Assembly: GCA_902493985.1 (NCBI GenBank)
Contig: CABURR010000025.1
Location: 1 to 29,797 of the forward strand
Reading direction: 5' to 3'
DNA: 29,797 nt
Source: an uncultured Collinsella sp.
Lineage (GTDB): Bacteria > Actinomycetota > Coriobacteriia > Coriobacteriales > Coriobacteriaceae
Shown here: piece after piece, positions 8,142 through 15,467 of the stretch
Numbering within the stretch: the stretch's first letter is position 1
How the letters are laid out: the number at the start of each line of letters is the position of its first letter
Program-made: the position numbers and the translations under genes
Notes under the pieces: generated by a model
What the model was told of the DNA's origin: nothing
The model's database searches: none
Seen by the model: the letters and a program-made list of their open reading frames with translations, nothing else

Positions 8142-8984
8142 CTAACGCAGCAGCTTATCCAGCGCCACCGCAATACCGTCTTCATTGTTATTGGCGGTCA
8201 TCATCTGGGCCACGGCCTTAACCTCGTCAACCGCGTTGCCCATGGCAACACCGGTGCCGGCCCACTCAATCATGGACTTGTCGTTCTGGCCGTCGCCAAA
8301 CGATACAACCTCACTGGCATCGATGCCGAGCTTGGGCAGGGCACCCTCGAGCGCACGGGCCTTGTCGATACCGGGCGCCGTGTACTCAAAGTACCAGTCG
8401 GCCGTAAACATGCCCGAAAGCGTCTGCTTAAAGGGCGCATACATCTCCTCGTAATGCGCCTGCAGGTAGGCCGGATCGCCCGCCGTCAGCAGCTTGTCCA
8501 CGGGATAAGCATCAGCGACCTCATGCAGGCTCTCGACCTCGCGGATCTTAAGATCGCACGCATCGCGCTCGTATTTGACGATGTTTTTCTGCGAGCCGTC
8601 AGGCAGCGTGATCATGCAGCGGTACGAGTCCTCAACGTGCAAATCGCGACCGAGCGAAATCATAGGGATCACGTCAAAATTACGCAGGTGATCAATCAGG
8701 CGATGCAATTCGTCGGCAGGCATAGCCTGATCGAACAGCACCTCGTCGGTCTGGGCATCGACGACGTGTGCGCCGTTAAAGGCCACCAGCAGACCGTCAT
8801 GGTTTTGAAGGTCGAGCTCTTGCGCCAAGGCCTGCAGCCCCCATGCGGGACGGCCCGAAGCCAAAATGAGCTTAATGCCCGACTCCTGCGCCGCGAGCAG
8901 CTTCTCGCGCGTACGCGGGCTAATCACTTTCTGATCGTTGGTGAGCGTACCGTCGATATCCATCGCGATGGCTTTGATTGCCAT
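8142..8984 (-). CDS. Cof-type HAD-IIB phosphatase
   Basis: A 280-residue member of the Cof/YbjI/YidA group, which removes phosphate from sugar phosphates and related small molecules in the cytoplasm. Motif I is AIAMDIDGTLTNDQ at the N-terminus, motif II is LILASGRP, a large alpha/beta cap (type IIB) follows, and motif IV is VVSFGDGQNDKSMIEWAGTGVAMGNA near the C-terminus, with the family's GDxxND signature. The start ATG (8982-8984) is preceded by GGGAGG; upstream in-frame codons lack a ribosome site. It lies between deoC and a second HAD gene in the same direction, but terminators suggest separate transcripts. Exact substrate unknown. Confidence 0.85.
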   Translation of the reverse strand: MAIKAIAMDIDGTLTNDQKVISPRTREKLLAAQESGIKLILASGRPAWGLQALAQELDLQNHDGLLVAFNGAHVVDAQTDEVLFDQAMPADELHRLIDHLRNFDVIPMISLGRDLHVEDSYRCMITLPDGSQKNIVKYERDACDLKIREVESLHEVADAYPVDKLLTAGDPAYLQAHYEEMYAPFKQTLSGMFTADWYFEYTAPGIDKARALEGALPKLGIDASEVVSFGDGQNDKSMIEWAGTGVAMGNAVDEVKAVAQMMTANNNEDGIAVALDKLLR

Positions 8985-9133
8985 ATATGCCTCCCTGTCA
9001 TTGAACAACCTTGTCTGAGCCATCATACAGAACACCCATCGCGACTCCGTTTACAACGGGCAAAAAGTCATATTGTCTCGAACATGAACAGCGTGTGGTC
9101 GTGAAGCTTTATCGCTCAGGTCAAATACGTCTG

Positions 9134-9808
9134 CTAGCGACGCTCATCCGTCGGTGCGCCCTCGACGATCGCGATGCCCGCCGATGCACCTAACGCGCTG
9201 GCGCCGGCCTCGATGAATGCGCAGGCCTCTTCGTAATTATGGATACCGCCCGCCGCCTTGATTGCCACGGCATCGCCGAGCACCTCGTGCATCAGCCGCA
9301 CGTCCTCGAGCTTAGCACCGCCAAAGCTTCTGCCGGTCGATGTCTTAAGGAATCCCGGCTTGGCCTCCAGCGCGATCTCGCATACACGGCGCTTGGCGGC
9401 GTCGTCGCCGTCCAGCTTGCACATCTCGACGATTACCTTGTCAGTGATGCCATGCGCGCGACAAAAATCAGCAATGGTAGTCATCTCGCGCTCGATGGCA
9501 TCAAAATCGCGGTTCTCGATCGACCTCTGATTCAAAACGTAGTCAATCTCGGTAAAGCCACACGCAGCGTATTCCTCAAACCTCGCAAGCTTCTCCTCAA
9601 GCGCCATAGTGCCCTGGGGAAAGTCGATAGCGCCGGCAAGGATGATGTCAGAGTCCTCGAGCATGGCGCGGCCCGTCTCGTACTCCTGCAGGTTCGCAAA
9701 TACGCAGCGAAAGTTGTACTTTAACGCCTTCTCGACATATTGCTCAAACGTGTCCTCGGGGGCATCGATATAGTCGATGTATTTGTTGATGGGTTTGGCA
9801 AGCGTCAT
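9134..9808 (-). CDS. deoC: Deoxyribose-phosphate aldolase
   Basis: A 224-residue class I aldolase that splits 2-deoxyribose 5-phosphate into glyceraldehyde 3-phosphate and acetaldehyde, the end of deoxynucleoside breakdown. The Schiff-base lysine is in PGFLKTSTG (Lys155), the second lysine is in AIKAAGGI (Lys184), and an acid pocket residue is present in TEIDYVLN (Asp89). The length fits bacterial DeoC. The N-terminus IDYIDAPEDT departs from the usual DHTLLKP motif, so substrate range may differ slightly. The ATG (9806-9808) follows AAGGAGG with 6 nt spacing. No nucleoside phosphorylase or phosphopentomutase gene is next to it here. Confidence 0.85.
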   Translation of the reverse strand: MTLAKPINKYIDYIDAPEDTFEQYVEKALKYNFRCVFANLQEYETGRAMLEDSDIILAGAIDFPQGTMALEEKLARFEEYAACGFTEIDYVLNQRSIENRDFDAIEREMTTIADFCRAHGITDKVIVEMCKLDGDDAAKRRVCEIALEAKPGFLKTSTGRSFGGAKLEDVRLMHEVLGDAVAIKAAGGIHNYEEACAFIEAGASALGASAGIAIVEGAPTDERR

Positions 9809-9927
9809 GCTGGGCCTCCTTGTTCAGGACTGACAACCGATTCGTGGTTTCACGCGAAAAACCACGTTCAATGTACGCCCGACATACAAGGACAGCGTCC
9901 GCATTCCGACAAGTGGTATGAAATTAG

Positions 9928-9947
9928 CTGTAAACGTATATTTACAG
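9928..9947. promoter_or_regulatory. Perfect dyad CTGTAAA-N6-TTTACAG, candidate operator
   Basis: A 7-6-7 perfect inverted repeat of operator size, 120 nt upstream of the deoC start. The TGTAAA/TTTACA arms resemble LacI/CcpA-class or other dimeric-regulator sites. It may belong to deoC or to the divergent operon; no regulator gene is adjacent. Confidence 0.4.
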
Positions 9948-10050
9948 ACAGCGAATGGCACCGCACGCGGATGCCGACAGCAAGACATCCCCCCTCAATA
10001 CACCCTCACGCCCCTTTACTGTTTGCGACCAGAAATGATGAGCTGCACAA

Positions 10051-10084
10051 CGTCGTTAGCGGTCGAATTCGACCTCTGACGACG
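10051..10084. repeat. 34-bp near-perfect palindrome centred on GGTCGAATTCGACC
   Basis: The left arm CGTCGTTAGCGGTCGAA and the reverse complement of the right arm differ at only 2 of 17 positions, with no loop. Neither side has a T-run, so it is not a terminator. It could be a large operator, a nuclease or recombinase site, or a remnant of a mobile element. Confidence 0.5.
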
Positions 10085-10192
10085 TCACGCGACTCATCGT
10101 ATCCGACCGACAACAGAAAAGGGGCACGTTCGCATAGCGTGGCGCGTGACGGTTGCAAAACCACCCCATTTGAAACAAACGCAAAAAAGTAC

Positions 10193-10246
10193 TTGCAAAG
10201 ACGCGTTCCGACATATAAGTTGATAAAAGACCGCCGTTGCGGTTTT
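10193..10246 (+). promoter_or_regulatory. Promoter-like sequence followed by a short terminator-like hairpin
   Basis: TTGCAA (10193-10198) and TATAAG (10214-10219) are 15 nt apart, a short but possible sigma-A spacing, behind an A-rich stretch. About 10 nt later ACCGC-CGTT-GCGGT with trailing TTTT forms a small hairpin (around 10230-10246). It could start the downstream operon with a leader attenuator, or make a very short RNA. Support is weak. Confidence 0.3.
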
Positions 10247-10483
10247 AAGTAGATCGAGCATATGAAATTTCAGTTTTTAGCGTGTAAGAGAAAGAAGATC
10301 GGCAAAGTACAACCCCAAACGCAATGACAACTTAATGAGGTAACTGCCACATGTGAGGCACCCAGGGCATTGCTGTCTCGATTTTGAGCACGATGCCTTC
10401 CGCCTTGCATGGGCCGTTCCATCCCGCCCCTGCAGCAACTGCCTCACGGGCTCATTGAAAACCGCATAGCACCCCAACGTCAG

Positions 10484-10550
10484 CACATCACCCACGGCAA
10501 GCACATCACTCACGACAACCAACACATCAACAAACAGCACGAACATCAAC
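10484..10550 (+). repeat. C/A-rich leader with repeated CACATCA motifs
   Basis: CACATCA occurs at 10484, 10502 and 10523, with a related ACATCAA near 10543, giving a spacing of roughly 18-21 nt just before the ribosome site of the operon's first gene. The stretch is nearly free of G, so it would be unstructured in RNA. It may be a regulator-binding or translation-enhancing leader; there are too few copies and too much divergence for a CRISPR array. Confidence 0.45.
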
Positions 10551-10564
10551 CGATTGGAGAAGCT

Positions 10565-11455
10565 ATGACAAACCACCACGCTGAAGACGGCGATAAGAAA
10601 AGCATTCTGGATGCCCGCATTGAGCGAGCATATGCAAACGAATATGACGCCGCCTTTGCCGCCGCGACCATCAAGAACTACGCGTCGCTACCGCTCGCGA
10701 CGATCTTGGCCGACCACCCTCAACTGCTGAAGCGCTGCACAAAGATCATGGGCGACCCCGACATTCGCAAGCTGACAGACCCCTATGCCCCAAAACGCGA
10801 CAACGATTCGTACGTTCTTACCGTAGGCTGCCTAGCCCATATGCTTACGGCGCTCGACACGAAACTCAAGCTCGAATGGGAACCCGACGAGCGTCATGAA
10901 CTCGAAAGCAAGCGGAACACCCTGCGCACCGCACTGTTCCTTCCGTTGGACGGCCTCAAGCGCTGCAACGTCGAGCTCAATACACAGGCGCGGCAAAAGC
11001 CCGGGGCCACGGGGCAGAAAACTCCAAGACCCCATGCGGCCATCGTCGACCGCAACCGATATAACCGCATGACCGCGCACTTTTCTGCCGAGGGAGCAAC
11101 CATAAGGACGCTGATCGACCTGCTGTGCCTCCTGAGCATCAACGAGCTATTTGAGGGCTATCTCGCCCTTGTTCCCGCGACGGCACCCAAGTCGGTAGCA
11201 AAGATCATCGAGACCTGCAGACGCCAGTTTGAGCGCCATCGCAATGGCAGCGAGATGAACGCCAGCATCGCGCAGTACTACGCGGCTCATTACAAAAATG
11301 ACGGATGTGCCCCTGTCGAGCATCAGCTGCGGCTCGCCTACACCACGCCCACCGCAACGCTCCATCGCTTTGGAGCCCTTGGCGCTTGCGAGCCGCACGA
11401 ACAGGCAGCCTGCCCCACAACCGAGCTCGATCTCAGGCTCGGACGAACCCTGTAG
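10565..11455 (+). CDS. Unrecognised 296-residue protein, first gene of a ClpP-like/VirD4-like operon
   Basis: I do not recognise a family. The protein is soluble by appearance, with no signal peptide and no clear membrane segment. It is largely helical: residues about 12-60, 80-135 and 170-225 are rich in Ala/Leu/Arg patterns, with a basic, proline-containing linker (QARQKPGATGQKTPRPH, 141-157) in the middle and a Cys-containing C-terminal tail. The start ATG 10565-10567 is preceded by GGAGAAGCT; the frame stays open further upstream, but only through the repeated C/A-rich leader. It is followed after 63 nt by the ClpP-like gene with its own strong ribosome site, and all three genes point the same way. 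It could be a substrate adaptor, a DNA-binding partner or a structural component; no function is claimed. Confidence 0.7.
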   Translation: MTNHHAEDGDKKSILDARIERAYANEYDAAFAAATIKNYASLPLATILADHPQLLKRCTKIMGDPDIRKLTDPYAPKRDNDSYVLTVGCLAHMLTALDTKLKLEWEPDERHELESKRNTLRTALFLPLDGLKRCNVELNTQARQKPGATGQKTPRPHAAIVDRNRYNRMTAHFSAEGATIRTLIDLLCLLSINELFEGYLALVPATAPKSVAKIIETCRRQFERHRNGSEMNASIAQYYAAHYKNDGCAPVEHQLRLAYTTPTATLHRFGALGACEPHEQAACPTTELDLRLGRTL

Positions 11456-11518
11456 CCCGCCAGCCCCTCCGCGGGCAACAATCCTATTCCACAACACAAC
11501 CAACAGAAAGGAGTCCTC

Positions 11519-12136
11519 ATGGACACCAATCATTCCCCCATCATCAGCCCCCTCACCATGCGTGAATCCGCCCGAGGCATCACGCTCACCAGCATTTACG
11601 ATGAGATGCTCGCCCGTCGCGAGCTCTCCGTCATGGGAAACATCGAAACCCCGATGGCCCACGACCTATGCCAGCAGATCCGCCTGCTCGATGCCACCGA
11701 CCCCAGCCGCCCCATCACCATATTTGTCGCCAGCGCCGGCGGAAGCGTGCGATCGGGCCTTGCGATCTATGACGCCATGCGCCTCGCATCGTGCCCCATC
11801 CGCACCGTCTGCCTGGAATTCGCCGCGTCCATGGGCGCCGTGATCTTTATGGGCGGCGACGATCGCCGTATGGCGCCCCATGCAGAGCTCATGATTCACG
11901 ACCCGCTGATCCCCCAGGGGGCAGGCGGCTCGGCACTTGCGCTGCAGGAAACCAGCCGGCGTCTCATGCAGACCCGCAAGACCCTCACGCAAATCCTCTC
12001 GGACCGCAGCGGCCTCACGCCCAAGCGCATCCAGTCCCTCACTGCAAAAGACACCTACCTTTCGGCCGAGCGCGCCGTCGAGCTCGGCTTTGCCCACGAA
12101 ATCCTCTCGACCACCAAGGAGGTCGCCCATGTCTAA
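11519..12136 (+). CDS. ClpP-like serine peptidase with complete catalytic triad
   Basis: A 205-residue ClpP-fold protein. The family glycine loop is FVASAGGSVRSGLAIYDAM (69-87), the nucleophile is Ser104 in FAASMGAV, the base is His127 in MIHDP, and the acid is Asp178 in KDTYLSAERAVELGF. ClpP enzymes form barrel-shaped tetradecamers and degrade proteins fed to them by an AAA+ unfoldase. This copy is divergent from a housekeeping ClpP (FVASAGG rather than INSPGG; EFAASMGA rather than the usual GQAASMGA) and has no clpX or clpA beside it. The gene downstream is a P-loop ATPase of VirD4/TraG type whose start overlaps this gene's stop by 8 nt, pointing to a joint product. AAAGGAG stands before the ATG. 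Partnership with that ATPase is inference. Confidence 0.85.
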   Translation: MDTNHSPIISPLTMRESARGITLTSIYDEMLARRELSVMGNIETPMAHDLCQQIRLLDATDPSRPITIFVASAGGSVRSGLAIYDAMRLASCPIRTVCLEFAASMGAVIFMGGDDRRMAPHAELMIHDPLIPQGAGGSALALQETSRRLMQTRKTLTQILSDRSGLTPKRIQSLTAKDTYLSAERAVELGFAHEILSTTKEVAHV

Positions 12137-13433
12137 CCTCGCCAGCCGTCTCGCCGCATCTGAGTCCGCATCGTCCACCATCCTCGCCAAGGATCGAACG
12201 CTTTCCTGCGACACCCGCCAAACGGGACTCAACAACAATGCACTTGTGATCGGCCCCTCGGGAGCCGGCAAGACCCGAAACGTCCTCAAGCCCAACCTGC
12301 TGCAAATGAACGCAAGCTACATCGTGCTCGACACCAAAGGCACGCTCTGTCGCGAAGTGGGACCCGTGCTGGCAGCCCACGGTTACCGCGTGCAATGTCT
12401 CAACTTCGCCGACCTCAACACCGTCCCGGCCCTTGCGCCCGGCATCGAGCGCTGCGGCTACAACCCCCTGAGGCACATTCGCCGCAAGGCGGACGGCAGG
12501 CCCAACCAGCAGGACATCCTCTCGGTGGCAAAGGCCATCTGCCCCATCGAGGACAACAACCAGCCTTTTTGGGATCATGCGGCGGCAAACCTGCTGTCGT
12601 GTCTTATCGCCTACGTCACCGAACAGCTACCCGCCGACGAGCAGACGATCAGCTCGGTCATCAAGCTGATCGAGCACCTGCAGGACGGTGCCACGGGTCG
12701 ATTGTTTGACGACCTGATCACGACCGACCCCCAAAGCTATGCCCTCTCGCTATGGCGGCGCTACGCCATTACGCAAAATGCCGAGCGCATGCACGCGAGC
12801 ATCGTCGGCATCCTTGCCGAAAAGGTCATGTGTCTGGGATTCGACGGTGCGGCACAGCTCTATCGTGAGTGCCATCAGGCGGACTTCGCTTCCATGGGAC
12901 ACACCCCCTGCGCCCTGTTTGTAACCGTGAGCGATATTGACCGCAATCTCGATCCGCTGACCGGCCTCTTTATTTCGCAGGCGTTTATGGGCCTCATTCG
13001 TGAGGCCGATAGGCAGCCCGACGGCAGCCTGCCCGTGCCCGTGCGCTTTATGCTCGATGACTTCGCAAATCTGCAGATCCCCCAGATCGACAACGTGCTC
13101 TCGATTATCCGAAGCCGCAACATCTGGGCAACGCTGCTGCTGCAGTCGACCAACCAGCTCGATGCGCTCTATGGCGAGGCACGCGCACGCTCCATCATGG
13201 GCAACTGCGACACGCATCTGGTGCTGGCGTTCCAGGATCCCGAGAGTGCCCGGGTGTTTTCCGACCGCGCCGACGCGCTGCCCAGCACGCTCATGGCGAC
13301 GCCGATCGATCGCTCGTGGCTCTTTGTGCGCGGCTGCACTCCCGAACAGGTCGAGCGCTTTAGGCTCGAAGACCATCCGCTCTACGGGGAGCTGCCCGAG
13401 GCGCAGCGAGGCCATGCGGAGGCCGAGCTCTAG
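12129..13433 (+). CDS. Soluble VirD4/TraG-like P-loop ATPase (type IV coupling protein family)
   Basis: A 434-residue ATPase related to type IV secretion coupling proteins, hexameric motors that pump DNA or proteins. Walker A is GPSGAGKTR (42-50), followed by SYIVLDTKGTLCREVG. Walker B is VRFMLDDFANL (305-315) with Asp-Asp at the end, then LLLQSTNQLDALYG (337-349) and CDTHLVLAFQDPESARVFS, typical of the TraG/TraD C-terminal part. It lacks the N-terminal membrane helices of conjugative VirD4 and is short for that family, and no relaxase, VirB4 or pilus genes are near. An LGF tripeptide (236-238) resembles the ClpP-docking tripeptide of Clp unfoldases, though one tripeptide proves nothing. The ATG at 12129 follows AAGGAGG and overlaps the ClpP-like gene. 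Confidence 0.8.
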   Translation: MSNLASRLAASESASSTILAKDRTLSCDTRQTGLNNNALVIGPSGAGKTRNVLKPNLLQMNASYIVLDTKGTLCREVGPVLAAHGYRVQCLNFADLNTVPALAPGIERCGYNPLRHIRRKADGRPNQQDILSVAKAICPIEDNNQPFWDHAAANLLSCLIAYVTEQLPADEQTISSVIKLIEHLQDGATGRLFDDLITTDPQSYALSLWRRYAITQNAERMHASIVGILAEKVMCLGFDGAAQLYRECHQADFASMGHTPCALFVTVSDIDRNLDPLTGLFISQAFMGLIREADRQPDGSLPVPVRFMLDDFANLQIPQIDNVLSIIRSRNIWATLLLQSTNQLDALYGEARARSIMGNCDTHLVLAFQDPESARVFSDRADALPSTLMATPIDRSWLFVRGCTPEQVERFRLEDHPLYGELPEAQRGHAEAEL

Positions 13434-13502
13434 ACGCAGGGCCCTCGCAGTACGCGACGCTCCGGCGAAGATCCTTAAAGGCCGTGCGCCCCGGGGCCAT
13501 GG

Positions 13503-13541
13503 CAAAGCAAAGGGGCCCGCATCCGATGGGATACGGGCCCC
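13503..13541 (-). terminator. Intrinsic terminator of pgi
   Basis: On the minus strand GGGGCCCGTATCC pairs with GGATGCGGGCCCC (13 bp, one U-G pair, 4-nt loop, 13512-13541), followed by TTTGCTTTG. It lies between the converging VirD4-like gene and pgi; no T-run is present for the plus direction. Confidence 0.8.
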
Positions 13542-13574
13542 TGACTATAAGGCGCGATGCGTTAACAGCAGCGA

Positions 13575-15269
13575 CTACTTGCGGTGAGCGCGGTAGAACT
13601 CGATGAGCGCCTGGGTCGAAGCGTCCTGCTCGGCCTTGGCGGCGTCGTCATGGAAGGCTGGAGTGATCTGCTTGGCAAGCTGCTTGCCCAGCTCGACGCC
13701 CCACTGGTCGTAGGAGTCGATGCCCCAGACCGTGCCCTCGACAAACGTGATGTGCTCGTACAGGGCGATGAGCTCGCCGAGTGCGAACGGGGTCAGCGTG
13801 TCGCCGAAGATCGAGGTCGTCGGACGGTTACCCTCAAAGCAGCGGGCCGGGACGATCTGCTCGGGCGTGCCCTCGGCGCGCACCTCATCGGCCGTCTTAC
13901 CAAAGGCGAGCGCCTTGGTCTGGGCCAGGAAGTTGCCCAGGAACAGCTCGTGCACGTCCTGGCCGCTGTCGGTCGCAGGGTTGGCGGTATTGGCGAAGGC
14001 AATGAAATCGGCCGGGACCACCACGGTGCCCTGGTGCAGCAGCTGGTAGAAGGCGTGCTGACCGTTGGTGCCGGGCTCGCCCCAGAAGATCTCACCGGTG
14101 TCGGAGGTCACGGCGCTGCCGTCCCAGCGGACATGCTTGCCGTTGGACTCCATGGTGAGCTGCTGCAGGTAGGCCGGGAAACGATGCAGGTACTGGCAGT
14201 ACGGCAGCACGGCGTGGCTCTTGGAACCGAAGAAGTTGACGTACCAGACGTTGAGCAGGCCCATCAGCGCAACGGCATTGTTCTCGAGCGGCGTGTTGCA
14301 GAAGTACTCGTCGATAGCGTGGAAGCCCTCGAGGAACTGCTGGAAGCGCTCGGGACCGAGCACGACGATCAGCGACAGGCCCACGGCGGAGTCGACGGAG
14401 TAGCGGCCGCCGACCCAGTTCCAGAAGCCGAAAGCGTTGGCGGGGTCGATACCGAAGGCCTCAACTTTCTCGAGTGCGGTGGAAACGGCGACGAAGTGCT
14501 TTGCCACGGCCTCGGCGTTCTGCTCATCGGAGCCGTCGATGGCGCCCTGAGCCTTGAGCTGCTCGAGCATCCAGGTCTTGACCTCACGAGCGTTGGTGAG
14601 GGTCTCGAGCGTGGTGAAGGTCTTGGAGACGATGATCACGAGCGTGGTCTCGGGATCCAGGCCCTTAAGCTTCTCGGCCTGGTCGTTGGGGTCGATGTTG
14701 GAGATATAGCGGCAGTCGATACCGGCGTCGGCATAGGGACGCAGAGCCTCGTAGGCCATGACCGGGCCCAGATCGGAGCCACCGATGCCGATGGACACCA
14801 GGTGCTCGATCTTCTTGCCGGTAACGCCCTTCCACTCACCGGAGCGCACGCGCTCGGCGAAGGCATACATGCGGTCGAGGACCTCGTGCACGTCGGCGAC
14901 GACGTCCTGGCCGTCGACGATGAGCTGGCCCCTCTCGGTTGCGGGGCGGCGAAGCGCGGTGTGCAGGACGGCGCGGTCCTCGGTGGTGTTAATGTGCTCG
15001 CCGGAGAACATGGCGTCGCGGCGCTCCTCGAGCTTCACCTCGCGGGCAAGATCGCACAGCAGCTTGACGGTCTCATCGGTCACCAGGTTCTTCGACAGAT
15101 CGAAGTGCAGGTCACCGGCGTCAAAGCTCAGCTTGTTCACGCGCTCGGCATCGGCAGCGAACCAGGCCTTGAGGTCGATACCATCGGCCTCGAGCTTCTC
15201 CTGATGAGCCTCGAGTGCCTTCCAAGCGGCAGTCGACGTAGCATCGATAGGTGCGGCAACAGTTGCCAT
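13575..15269 (-). CDS. pgi: Glucose-6-phosphate isomerase
   Basis: A 564-residue cytoplasmic enzyme of glycolysis and gluconeogenesis that interconverts glucose 6-phosphate and fructose 6-phosphate. It has the long form typical of proteobacterial-type Pgi. SIS motifs are visible in order: SIGIGGSDLGPVMAYEAL, VIIVSKTFTTLETLTNA (phosphate loop), FWNWVGGRYSVDSAVGLS, GEPGTNGQHAFYQLLHQGT with the catalytic His/Glu region, and SYDQWGVELGKQLAKQI with the C-terminal catalytic Lys. The start is ATG 15267-15269 behind GAGGAGG; codons upstream are in the leader. It would take glucose 6-phosphate released by the deglycase earlier in the window into glycolysis, although the genes are not linked in one operon. 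Confidence 0.97.
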   Translation of the reverse strand: MATVAAPIDATSTAAWKALEAHQEKLEADGIDLKAWFAADAERVNKLSFDAGDLHFDLSKNLVTDETVKLLCDLAREVKLEERRDAMFSGEHINTTEDRAVLHTALRRPATERGQLIVDGQDVVADVHEVLDRMYAFAERVRSGEWKGVTGKKIEHLVSIGIGGSDLGPVMAYEALRPYADAGIDCRYISNIDPNDQAEKLKGLDPETTLVIIVSKTFTTLETLTNAREVKTWMLEQLKAQGAIDGSDEQNAEAVAKHFVAVSTALEKVEAFGIDPANAFGFWNWVGGRYSVDSAVGLSLIVVLGPERFQQFLEGFHAIDEYFCNTPLENNAVALMGLLNVWYVNFFGSKSHAVLPYCQYLHRFPAYLQQLTMESNGKHVRWDGSAVTSDTGEIFWGEPGTNGQHAFYQLLHQGTVVVPADFIAFANTANPATDSGQDVHELFLGNFLAQTKALAFGKTADEVRAEGTPEQIVPARCFEGNRPTTSIFGDTLTPFALGELIALYEHITFVEGTVWGIDSYDQWGVELGKQLAKQITPAFHDDAAKAEQDASTQALIEFYRAHRK

Positions 15270-15288
15270 AGAGTCCTCCTCAGCATAC

Positions 15289-15357
15289 GGGCGCACGCCT
15301 CCATGCGCCCGGACATTCAGATGCCACTATTCTAGCGCAGGTCAAGACTACAATCAG
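15289..15357 (-). promoter_or_regulatory. Probable pgi promoter and leader hairpin
   Basis: A -10 TAGAAT (15329-15334 on the minus strand) has TGATTG about 16 nt upstream as a weak -35. Between it and the pgi ribosome site a 7-bp hairpin (GGGCGCA/TGCGCCC, 15289-15310) would form in the leader. Support is moderate at best. Confidence 0.35.
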
Positions 15358-15390
15358 CGAGCGTTGCCAATCGGCCCCCAAACGGCACCG

Positions 15391-15457
15391 ATCAAAAAGG
15401 GACAGGCTTATTTTGGCAGGTCAAACGCTTTACCAACCAAAAATAACCCGTCCTTTT
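15391..15457. repeat. Intergenic palindromic repeat, left copy
   Basis: The 31-nt unit at 15391-15421 (ATCAAAAAGGGACAGG, then TTATTTTGGCAGGT after one C) matches the minus strand of 16120-16150 at 26 of 31 positions. It also folds back on 15432-15457 to make a long imperfect hairpin. It lies at the 3' end of the dehydrogenase-like gene and could serve as its terminator. REP/MITE-like intergenic element. Confidence 0.6.
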
Positions 15458-15467
15458 ATGGCAAATA

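Larger units (their letters stand above)
9809..10564. other. Long non-coding stretch with several dyads, upstream of the ClpP-like/VirD4-like operon
   Basis: About 755 nt without a convincing gene separate deoC from the three-gene operon. It holds a hairpin (CGTGGTT at 9844-9850 against 9860-9866), a perfect dyad at 9928-9947, a 34-bp near-palindrome at 10051-10084, a promoter-like sequence near 10193-10219 and a C/A-rich repeated leader at 10484-10550. Base composition is lower in GC than in the flanking genes around 10160-10340. One open frame crosses part of it (9740-10252), but it has no ribosome site and overlaps deoC in antisense. Confidence 0.6.

Noticed and set aside
9740..10252. A possible 170-codon plus-strand gene in the long gap
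   Set aside because: It overlaps the start of deoC, has no ribosome site, and its composition (many His, Arg, Pro, Thr) is unlike a folded protein. A 100-codon minus-strand frame at 10277-10579 was rejected for the same kind of reasons.
10484..10550. CRISPR array
   Set aside because: There are only three 7-nt repeats with no uniform spacers and no cas genes nearby.
10565..13433. Complete conjugative element
   Set aside because: Only a VirD4-like ATPase is present. There is no relaxase, VirB4, integrase or attachment-site duplication in the window, and housekeeping genes flank the operon.
13584..15335. A 583-codon open frame on the plus strand antisense to pgi
   Set aside because: It is a shadow of the high-GC pgi gene. 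Its product is low-complexity and lacks a recognisable domain, whereas the minus strand has complete Pgi motifs.
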